Part shown: piece by piece, positions 1-6,293 of the stretch
Layout of the letters: the number at the start of each line of letters is the position of its first letter
Position numbering within the stretch: position 1 is the first letter of the stretch
Source of the DNA: an uncultured Eubacteriales bacterium
GTDB taxonomy: Bacteria > Bacillota > Clostridia > Oscillospirales > Butyricicoccaceae
Reading direction: 5' to 3'
Length of the DNA: 7,564 bases
NCBI GenBank assembly: GCA_949740695.1
Contig: CATJIY010000050.1
Location: 1 to 7,564, forward strand
Notes under the pieces: generated by a model
Seen by the model: only the letters and a program-made list of their open reading frames with translations
Told to the model about the DNA's origin: nothing
The model's database searches: none
Program-made: the position numbers and the translations under genes

Positions 1-192
1 AAGGCTCTGGGGAACTGTAATATTGAATTACCTTATCAGGTTCCGGAATCTAAAATTTTTGTTATGGGGGATCACCGCAGCGTATCGCTGGATTCCCGCA
101 ATACCGCTTTAGGTTGCGTCCCTTATGACCAAATTGTGGGACGGCTGGTTTTTCGTGTTTGGCCCTTTGAGGCTGTTGGATGGATTTCGTAA
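1..192 (+). CDS. lepB: Type I signal peptidase, C-terminal part (5' end outside window)
   Basis: The reading frame is open from the first base and ends at TAA, giving the last 63 residues of the protein. It contains the family's conserved C-terminal block: VPESKIFVMGDHRSVSLDSR (residues 15-34 of the fragment), then a GCVPYDQIVGR-type segment and a terminal RVWPF...GWIS. This is the box E region (GDxRxxSxDSR) of Gram-positive type I signal peptidases, membrane-bound serine/lysine proteases that remove signal peptides outside the membrane. Box E usually begins GDN; here it is GDH. The catalytic Ser and Lys lie upstream of the window, so activity cannot be judged. Pilus loci often carry a dedicated signal peptidase, and some of these (streptococcal SipA) lack catalytic residues. 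The stop is only 48 nt before the next gene, with no terminator between them, so co-transcription is likely. The family call is secure; a dedicated pilus role is inference. Confidence 0.93.
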   Translation, partial: KALGNCNIELPYQVPESKIFVMGDHRSVSLDSRNTALGCVPYDQIVGRLVFRVWPFEAVGWIS

Positions 193-223
193 AATAAGAT
201 CTGTTTGATTTTGATTTTGGCGG

Positions 224-231
224 AAAGGAGG
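224..231 (+). promoter_or_regulatory. Ribosome binding site that sets the start of the large surface protein
   Basis: AAAGGAGG lies 9 nt before GTG at 241. The same frame is open upstream to a TTG at 205, but using it would place this near-perfect Shine-Dalgarno inside the coding region and add twelve residues before the Lys/Arg-rich leader. GTG 241 is therefore the preferred start. Confidence 0.85.
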
Positions 232-240
232 CGTTGTCTG

Positions 241-3200
241 GTGAAAAGGAATCTTGGCAAGCAAGCGGAACAATACCGCTCCTCCAACAAACGGAAAAAA
301 TTAGGTTATCGAGTGCTTTGGTGCTTAGGCGCGGTTGTGGTGTTTTGTACCACTTATGCGCTGATCCTCCCGGCGATCACGATGGAAAATGAATATCTCT
401 GCGGCATGGAAGCGCATGAGCATGATGAAAGCTGCTGGGTCCATGAGGTAGTGGAAGACCAACCTCAGCTGATCTGCGGCGAGGACTACGCCGATGCCGA
501 TATCCTTTTACATGTTCATGATGATTTTTGTTATGATCAGGAAGGCGATCTGACTTGCGAGCTGGAAGAGGTGGAAAATCATATTCACGATGAAGCTTGC
601 TACCAGGAAATGCGTACGCTGATCTGCCCAGAAGAAGGAATAGAGCTGGAAAATGAACCGGAAGAGCCGGAGGAAGCGCCGGTGGAGCTGGAATATCACC
701 AGCATGACGATAGTTGTTATCAGGAGAGCGAGCCCTATCTAATTTGTACACTGGAGGAAAACGAGGAACACACTCACGACGAACAGTGCTATCAATCTGA
801 TCTTGAGTTGGCCTGTGAGTTGGAAGAAATCCAACCGGATACAGAGTTGGACGCTGAATCTGATTCCGACCCGCTGGAAGGAGTACATGTTCACAACGAC
901 GAGTGTTATGAAATTACCCAGGAACTGTTTTGCGAGGAGGAGTCGTATCTTCTCCATGTCCATGAGGAAGATTGCTATGATGAGGACGGCAATCTGATCT
1001 GTGCGCTGCCAGTGGTACTTGAACACCAGCATGGCGACAGCTGCGTAATTTACAGCGAGCCTCGGGAAGTCATTGTTTATGGTTGCGGCAAGGAACCTCA
1101 TATTCACGATGACAGTTGTTATGTAGAGCTGCGTCCAGCGCCGTCTCCCTGCGGTTTGGCCGAGCATATGCACGATCTGGAGCATTGTTATTTTCCTGAT
1201 GGCGGGCTGAAATGTACCATGCCGGAGCATCTTCATGACGAGACCTGTCAGGAACCATGGGAGCCTGAAAATCCGGAGGAGGTTGAAAACCTCAGCCCAC
1301 TGGACCCCTATATGGAAATCCATACTGTTCAGCTGGCGGATCAGTATTCTTGTGACGTGGGCGGATTCCTTGCCACCTTCCAGGTGGAGGGACCAGCCAC
1401 TTGGACGGAAATGGTGGAACCGTCTCAAAATAACGACGGAGAGAGCCAGACAGAAGATGATTGGACCGATTCAGCCGGGCAAAGCGGCGCTTTACCCAGC
1501 GAGAACGCAGAGGATTGGAATTTTGACCAAGAAAACGAATGGACAGAAGATCCTCAATCTGGGCAGAATGATCTCTCGGATGAATGGATGGATGGCCCGT
1601 CCGAACCGGAGGATTTAACCGATTCAACAGAACAGGGCGTTTTCAACGCGCCGGAAGGTTTGACTGATCCCCAGGAACAGACTGTGCCTATGGAAAACGG
1701 CGAGCTGTTTGACGGCAACATTTATCAGGATGCGGATAATCAGTTCGCGGGAATCGAGCAGGATGATCAGTGGCCTGTGGAAGATGTTCAGTATCAAGTG
1801 GACATTCTGGAAGAGGGCGATGAAGCTTACGAAAATTTCTTGGCGCAGAGTGGGGAAAACGACAGTGAAGAAAGCCTGTTGATGATGCAAGTGCTGTCCT
1901 TTACCGCTTTGTTGGATGGGCAGGAACTGGATCTTTCTCAGTGCAAAATTGAGGTAACTTTTACGCCTACGCAAGAGTTGTTGGATGTTTTGGAGAGCGC
2001 CGAATCCGATCAATCGGTTATGGCTATTGACAGCTTGAACGAGTATTTTAGCGATGCAGAGGTCAAAGAGTTGCCGACGGAAGATGGATTTATTCCGGCG
2101 GAAGGTCAAAACGGCGGCACTATGTTGGAAGATGTTGGAACAGACGGCGCTGTCGATTTGTTTGCTGGTCAGGAAAACTCGACTGCTGATGAAGTTGAGC
2201 CGGTTTACACCATGGCGGTGATGAACGTCAGCGGCCAGCGGTCGGCGGCAGAAGTGAATCCCCACAATCAAATAAGCGCTGTTGCGGAGGATGGCGTGGT
2301 TGGCGTGGAAGTCAGCAAGCAAGCCAATCCTGAGTTTATTGTGCAGTATTATGCCTATTTGAATACGGTGGATACCAACAAAGACGGCAAAGAGGGAATG
2401 TCAGAGCTTCCGGTTATTAATACGGAAAGAGATGGACAGGGAAATGGGGGCATCCTGCCTACGAACGGTAGTGGAAAAGAGAATATCCCCGCCGGAACCA
2501 GTGAACGAAATTTGTATATAGACGCGAATGGCAACGTTCAAACAACGGGTGGGGATGCCGTACAGCCAATTTATCGTTCACACAAGTTTGAATATACCAA
2601 GGCGCCTGGGTTGCAGTATGTTAACATTGTGGCCGATCAGTCGGATACAGAGTATACCTTAGATGGAATCTGGGTTTTGAGAGAGGGGCGTGATGCGGCG
2701 AGCATCAATCCTGAAGATTGGACGGTGTACCCTTATAAAGACGGCATGAGAATTACCAACCGCAAACAAACTGCGGATGAGGATCCGAATGGTATGTACG
2801 TCTATATTGCCGATCAATCAGTCATTCGACTTGTGTATAAGACGCATGTCAGCAGTGCCTTTTATAGCGCAAAATTTTATGATTATGATATTAGTGACGG
2901 TAATCATAGCGTTGTCAATCATGTTACGACCATGAATACCAAGCAACAGGGTATCAACAACGGCGGCAATTACGATGGGATCGGGGCGAAATATGCCTTT
3001 GGCAACAGCAATACGGGCACAAAGCTTGATTCAGAGACTTGGAATGGCTATAAAATAAATATGCGTAATGATCAGTCTTATAAATTATGCGCGTTTGGGC
3101 TGGTAACCGGTGCGAGGTTTGATGAAAATGGAAAACCCAGCAACCCGATTTTTGCAGATAACGTAGTTGCGCCTAATTTGTTTGATGGAACTGCAACGGG

Positions 3201-4422
3201 AAAGTATTACGTCAATAAGCTTACGGGTTTGAACTTCATTCGAGAAGGGGACACCTACACCTTAACTTCTGTCGCAGGAGCGCCGAATGTGCAAAATTTG
3301 CATCAGTTCAAAAATCCACAGGCGAAATACACCCATATTTGGACCAATAATTTTTGGCCTATGGATGGAATAGATACTGGTGCGAAGGATGTTTCGTTTG
3401 GTACGGAAGCAAACAAGCAGAATCGAAAGTTTGGCCCAGGAGATTGGGATACCCTTCCTATTGCGGATGATGATAAAGACCACAATAGCTTTTTTGGTAT
3501 GACTTTTGCTATTGATTTTGAGTTGACTTCCGACTATATCGGTCCGTTAGAGTATTACTTCTTTGGCGACGATGATATGTGGGTCATTCTTTCCGATGAA
3601 AATGGACAGAATCAACAGCTGATCTGCGATATTGGCGGCGTTCATCCTTCGGTGGGAGAATATGTTAATCTTTGGGATTATATCAAAAAGGACGAAAGCG
3701 TGAATCCCTCTACGGAAGACGCAACGAAAACCAAATATCGACTGTCTTTCTTCTATACGGAACGTGGGGCCTCCGGTTCTACTTGTTGGATGCAGTTTAC
3801 CTTGCCAACGGTAGTAGGCGTGGATTTGGAGCACGAGATTGAAGAGAAGGTAGACGCTAATAACGGAGCCCTCACCATTGGCAAAGATGTTCAGGGAAAT
3901 GAAACCACGCAGGAATTCCACTTCACCCTTGAGTTGGAAGGCGCGGATGATAATTACACAATGACGACCAAGCGCAAGACCAATAGCGGCGAATGGGAAG
4001 ATGTGGAAATTATTGCCAAGGGTACAACGGAATTTTATCTGCGGCACGATGAGCGGCTATATATCGCACAATTGCCCAAAGGTACAACTTATAAAATTAC
4101 AGAGCTGATAGACCAAAGCCCAGGCTACTCGCCCAGCCATGTTACGACGATTACCAATCGCGATGCAAATGGGGACGGCGTGGCCGATGCGGAAACCAAA
4201 GTAGATGTTGGCGATCCTGTATTGGGCAATGTTGCAGAGGGCAGGATTGAAGGTTTTACAGCCGTTAAAGTCATCTATACCAACCACACTAGTTATGTAC
4301 TCCCGGAGACTGGGGGAGAGGGCTTATTCTGGTATTATACCGTTGGCAGTGGGATGCTGCTGGCGGCGGGATATCAGTTGAGCAGGCATAAAAAAACCAG
4401 GAGAGAGGGGGCGGAGGAGTAA
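241..4422 (+). CDS. Large LPETG-anchored surface protein with His/Cys repeats and fibro-slime domain; likely pilus tip or ancillary adhesin
   Basis: This encodes 1393 residues from GTG 241. Order: basic leader (1-21); hydrophobic segment 22-46 ending TTYALILPAI, a signal peptide or anchor; eleven C...HxHxxxC units (54-336); an acidic, Trp-containing linker (about 337-540); a beta-rich body (about 546-1080) with FYDYDISDG at 879-887; a fibro-slime/PA14-like domain (about 1082-1190) with GDDDMW (1109-1114), DIGGVH (1130-1135) and FFYTERGASGS (1170-1180); a C-terminal isopeptide-type domain (about 1209-1349) where K1215, E1288 and N1348 sit as a possible Lys-Glu-Asn cross-link; then LPETG (1354-1358, nt 4300-4314), a hydrophobic stretch and a basic tail. 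Secreted proteins of this shape, placed before a backbone pilin and class C sortase, are usually tip or ancillary subunits. The ligand is unknown. Two Ca2+-loop-like sequences lie at 711-722 and 1308-1318. Surface anchoring is certain; the adhesin role is inferred. It could instead be a separate wall protein. Confidence 0.93.
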   Translation: MKRNLGKQAEQYRSSNKRKKLGYRVLWCLGAVVVFCTTYALILPAITMENEYLCGMEAHEHDESCWVHEVVEDQPQLICGEDYADADILLHVHDDFCYDQEGDLTCELEEVENHIHDEACYQEMRTLICPEEGIELENEPEEPEEAPVELEYHQHDDSCYQESEPYLICTLEENEEHTHDEQCYQSDLELACELEEIQPDTELDAESDSDPLEGVHVHNDECYEITQELFCEEESYLLHVHEEDCYDEDGNLICALPVVLEHQHGDSCVIYSEPREVIVYGCGKEPHIHDDSCYVELRPAPSPCGLAEHMHDLEHCYFPDGGLKCTMPEHLHDETCQEPWEPENPEEVENLSPLDPYMEIHTVQLADQYSCDVGGFLATFQVEGPATWTEMVEPSQNNDGESQTEDDWTDSAGQSGALPSENAEDWNFDQENEWTEDPQSGQNDLSDEWMDGPSEPEDLTDSTEQGVFNAPEGLTDPQEQTVPMENGELFDGNIYQDADNQFAGIEQDDQWPVEDVQYQVDILEEGDEAYENFLAQSGENDSEESLLMMQVLSFTALLDGQELDLSQCKIEVTFTPTQELLDVLESAESDQSVMAIDSLNEYFSDAEVKELPTEDGFIPAEGQNGGTMLEDVGTDGAVDLFAGQENSTADEVEPVYTMAVMNVSGQRSAAEVNPHNQISAVAEDGVVGVEVSKQANPEFIVQYYAYLNTVDTNKDGKEGMSELPVINTERDGQGNGGILPTNGSGKENIPAGTSERNLYIDANGNVQTTGGDAVQPIYRSHKFEYTKAPGLQYVNIVADQSDTEYTLDGIWVLREGRDAASINPEDWTVYPYKDGMRITNRKQTADEDPNGMYVYIADQSVIRLVYKTHVSSAFYSAKFYDYDISDGNHSVVNHVTTMNTKQQGINNGGNYDGIGAKYAFGNSNTGTKLDSETWNGYKINMRNDQSYKLCAFGLVTGARFDENGKPSNPIFADNVVAPNLFDGTATGKYYVNKLTGLNFIREGDTYTLTSVAGAPNVQNLHQFKNPQAKYTHIWTNNFWPMDGIDTGAKDVSFGTEANKQNRKFGPGDWDTLPIADDDKDHNSFFGMTFAIDFELTSDYIGPLEYYFFGDDDMWVILSDENGQNQQLICDIGGVHPSVGEYVNLWDYIKKDESVNPSTEDATKTKYRLSFFYTERGASGSTCWMQFTLPTVVGVDLEHEIEEKVDANNGALTIGKDVQGNETTQEFHFTLELEGADDNYTMTTKRKTNSGEWEDVEIIAKGTTEFYLRHDERLYIAQLPKGTTYKITELIDQSPGYSPSHVTTITNRDANGDGVADAETKVDVGDPVLGNVAEGRIEGFTAVKVIYTNHTSYVLPETGGEGLFWYYTVGSGMLLAAGYQLSRHKKTRREGAEE
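400..1248 (+). repeat. Eleven degenerate His/Cys units (C...HxHxxxC) in the large surface protein
   Basis: Eleven copies of H-x-H-(D/N/E/G)-x-x-C begin at nt 415, 511, 580, 697, 769, 886, 955, 1024, 1099, 1165 and 1228. The tenth has one extra residue before Cys. Each is preceded by another Cys, usually as LxC, giving 22 cysteines in 11 pairs, and most are followed by Tyr. Spacing is irregular (63-117 nt) because acidic inserts, such as the Glu/Pro run near nt 634-690, separate some units. Codons differ between units with identical peptides (units 4 and 9 both encode HDDSCY with different synonymous codons), so the array is old rather than a recent duplication. Similar arrays occur in surface proteins of gut Clostridia. 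The His/Cys content suggests metal binding or disulfide rungs, but neither is shown here. Confidence 0.9.
1456..1596 (+). repeat. Acidic Trp repeats in the linker of the large surface protein
   Basis: Four short acidic clusters, each centred on Trp, recur about every 8-18 residues: DDWTD (406-410), EDWNFD (424-429), NEWTED (432-437) and DEWMDG (447-452). They are embedded in Gln/Ser/Pro/Asn-rich sequence without Cys. The pattern is degenerate and looks like an extended, disordered spacer rather than a folded domain. DQWPVED follows further downstream. No function can be assigned from sequence. Confidence 0.45.
3484..3810 (+). other. Fibro-slime/PA14-like domain region within the large surface protein
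   Basis: Residues about 1082-1190 carry the signature pieces of the fibro-slime family: an aromatic strand ending YYFFGDDDMWVI, then CDIGGVHPS, then YRLSFFYTERGASGS and FTLPTV. The order matches the usual FxGDDDVWVFID ... DLGGVH ... FFYxERGxxxSN arrangement. The Asp-rich loop resembles the metal-supported ligand site of PA14-like lectin folds, so sugar or matrix binding is plausible. The substrate is unknown. The usual Phe-Ile-Asp after DDVW is replaced by Ile-Leu-Ser. Confidence 0.75.
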
Positions 4423-4469
4423 TCCAAACCGATTTCCTGCGAAAGTTCATCCAAAAATATATGAAAAAT

Positions 4470-4475
4470 GGAGGA
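4470..4475 (+). promoter_or_regulatory. Ribosome binding site of the backbone pilin gene
   Basis: GGAGGA lies 6 nt before ATG 4482. An in-frame ATG at 4461 would add seven residues and place this site inside the gene, with no Shine-Dalgarno of its own, so 4482 is chosen. That choice also gives a normal signal peptide beginning MNHKTKF. Confidence 0.85.
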
Positions 4476-4481
4476 AGCAAG

Positions 4482-6215
4482 ATGAATCACAAAACAAAGT
4501 TTGTCAGTGTCTTTTTGGCGCTGATGTTGGCGCTTTCGTTGGCATTACCAGTATTGGCGGTGTCTGCGGGGCAAAATACGGATAATCAAGCAGAGTTTAC
4601 CCATATTTATGTTGGGAACGATACAGCTGACGGCAGTATCAAAATGACTGGGGCTATTTTTGGTCAAACTTATAGTGTTTATCGTATTTTTGATTTGAAA
4701 GCCGACGAGTTTGATCGTGAACACAATGCCTATCGGTATACTGTCAATGAAGCCTGGGAGGATTTCATTCAGCAAGATACAGTCCAAGACGTGTATGTTC
4801 GTGTAGATACTACAGGCTATATTACTTGGATTGAATCTGATGATGAAACAGAGGAAGCAAGGGCAAAGGCGTTTGCCGCGTTGGCGTTAGCATGGGCAAA
4901 AGAGCATAATGTAGAACCCATTGCGCAGATTGAGAACGGGACATTCCCGACCGATCCAGAGGCGGATACCACAAACACGATTATTTTTGATAAGCTGCCT
5001 TTGGGATATTTCCTGATCGATTCTACAAATGGCACTTTGCTTCAGTTGACCACCGCAGACCCAGATACTGAGATCAAAAATAAAAACCAGGCTCCTGAGG
5101 TGGAAAAAACGATCAGTAAGATTGATAAAGTCAATGTTACTGATACGAATACTGGAAACACCACCACCGTTGCGGTGGGTAGCGTCGTAACGTTTACCCC
5201 GACCATTACTGTTTACCCTGGCGCAAAAGGCATTGTTTATCATGATATTATGGATTCTGCGTTTAAACTGGATAGCGCTAGTGTAACCGTTAAAATGGGT
5301 GATACAACCCTTACGGAAGGTCAAGATTATACATTTTCTGAAGTAGAAGCATGTACGAATAAGAATCCGTTTGCAGGTTGTACTTTTGAAATTAAATTTG
5401 AAGACAGCGTATTTGCTGAGGTTACAAACGATGCGGGAGAAAAGATTGAAATTAGCTACCAGGCAGAAGTGACTGCAAACGTTCCTGCGGATGGAAATCC
5501 CTTGGACAACGTTGGTAAGTTGGTTTTTGGTGATAATCAGACTTCTTCTGAAACGCCTCCCAGCGAGACAGACAGCTATACCTTTACCATTCCTGTTTTC
5601 AAGTATGCGTTGCCTGTTGGTTCTGACGGCACTGCTGGCGACCCTCTGCCGTTGGCCGGCGCGGTTTTTCAATTGAAGCCTGCGGGTGAAAGTGGAGTTG
5701 AACCGGATGAGAGCGTATCCGCTTATCCCTTCTTGAAATTACAAGCAGATGGGAACGATTATTTGTATTTTCCTGAGGGGACAGAACTGCCGGAAGGTTA
5801 TGCAGGAGATGGGAACGCGGTAGCGGAAATTACGACAGATACTACGGGTAAATTCAATCTGAAAGGTTTGTCTGCTGGCGTTTATTACTTGTATGAAACA
5901 AAAGCGCCTGACGCGTATAACGCTTTAACTGCTCCGTTGAAAGTCGAAATTGATTATGAGGTTGATGAGAGCACGAAGAAGGCCACGCCGATAATTACTG
6001 TTTCTCAGAAAGATAAGGATGGAAATTATCAGCCTATCCAAGCTGTCGATCAGGAAAATCCCAATGAAGTTGGCGTTCTCAACCAGTCCGGTACGCTGCT
6101 TCCAGAGACCGGCGGCATTGGTACGACCATCTTTTATGTGGTGGGCGGCTGTCTGTGTGTGGGCGCGGTGGTCTTGCTGGTCACCAAGCGCCGTATGAAT
6201 ATCGGCAGAGAATAA
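4482..6215 (+). CDS. LPETG-anchored backbone pilin with isopeptide-type domains
   Basis: This encodes 577 residues. Residues 1-26 or 1-29 form a signal peptide (basic start, Leu/Ala core, LPVLA or VSA cleavage). The first domain (about 36-205) has the pilin-type pattern GSIKMTGAIFGQTYSVYRIFDL and ends with LGYFLID...LTTADPD. IKNKN (198-202) sits where major pilins carry the lysine joined by sortase, so K201 is the candidate, although no classical YPK motif is visible. The second domain (about 206-352) has K209, D255 in YHDIMD and N352 as a possible cross-link, plus a nearby Cys pair in CTNKNPFAGC. The third, CnaB/SpaA-like, has K374, an E-box YLYETKAP (E472) and N534. LPETG (540-544), a membrane segment and KRRMNIGRE finish it. 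Its size, domain plan and place just before a class C sortase make it the probable shaft subunit. No promoter is evident in the 59-nt gap upstream, so it probably shares the upstream transcript. Confidence 0.94.
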   Translation: MNHKTKFVSVFLALMLALSLALPVLAVSAGQNTDNQAEFTHIYVGNDTADGSIKMTGAIFGQTYSVYRIFDLKADEFDREHNAYRYTVNEAWEDFIQQDTVQDVYVRVDTTGYITWIESDDETEEARAKAFAALALAWAKEHNVEPIAQIENGTFPTDPEADTTNTIIFDKLPLGYFLIDSTNGTLLQLTTADPDTEIKNKNQAPEVEKTISKIDKVNVTDTNTGNTTTVAVGSVVTFTPTITVYPGAKGIVYHDIMDSAFKLDSASVTVKMGDTTLTEGQDYTFSEVEACTNKNPFAGCTFEIKFEDSVFAEVTNDAGEKIEISYQAEVTANVPADGNPLDNVGKLVFGDNQTSSETPPSETDSYTFTIPVFKYALPVGSDGTAGDPLPLAGAVFQLKPAGESGVEPDESVSAYPFLKLQADGNDYLYFPEGTELPEGYAGDGNAVAEITTDTTGKFNLKGLSAGVYYLYETKAPDAYNALTAPLKVEIDYEVDESTKKATPIITVSQKDKDGNYQPIQAVDQENPNEVGVLNQSGTLLPETGGIGTTIFYVVGGCLCVGAVVLLVTKRRMNIGRE

Positions 6216-6250
6216 GCGCAAACCTATTTTAATCACAAACCAATTCTACG

Positions 6251-6279
6251 CCATCGCCGCGCTTCTGGCGCGGCGATGG
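6251..6279 (+). promoter_or_regulatory. Perfect 12-bp GC-rich stem-loop between pilin and sortase genes
   Basis: Arms CCATCGCCGCGC (6251-6262) and GCGCGGCGATGG (6268-6279) pair completely around the 5-nt loop TTCTG; ten of the twelve pairs are G-C. No T-run follows directly, only ATTTTGT some 8 nt later, so a full intrinsic terminator is unlikely. A leaky terminator, a 3' end that protects pilin mRNA, or a translational brake are all possible. The right arm ends at the GGGG (6278-6281) that is the only Shine-Dalgarno-like sequence before the sortase ATG. The structure is certain; its role is inferred. Confidence 0.75.
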
Positions 6280-6293
6280 GGAAATGATTTTGT

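Noticed and set aside
205..240. Upstream TTG start for the large surface protein
   Set aside because: It would put the AAAGGAGG site inside the gene; GTG 241 sits at the right distance from that site and starts the basic leader directly.
400..1248. His/Cys units as recent DNA tandem duplication or CRISPR-like repeat
   Set aside because: Similarity is at protein level only; codons and unit lengths differ, and the frame is coding throughout.
739..1428. Long minus-strand open frame (229 codons) opposite the His/Cys array, and another at 1624-2322 (232 codons)
   Set aside because: Both lie fully opposite a clearly coding frame with recognisable domains, have no ribosome binding site that stands out, and their translations look like reverse-frame shadows of acidic codons (rich in Arg, Phe, Ile, His, without domains).
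4423..4469. Possible promoter for the pilin gene in the AT-rich CCAAAAATATATG stretch
   Set aside because: A weak -10-like TATATG is present but no matching -35 at proper spacing; AT-richness alone is not enough.
4461..4481. Upstream ATG start for the backbone pilin
   Set aside because: No Shine-Dalgarno precedes it, while GGAGGA is well placed for ATG 4482.
6251..6279. Stem-loop as a standard intrinsic terminator
   Set aside because: No T-tract follows the right arm and the sortase gene starts 15 nt later, so it is reported as a regulatory structure instead.
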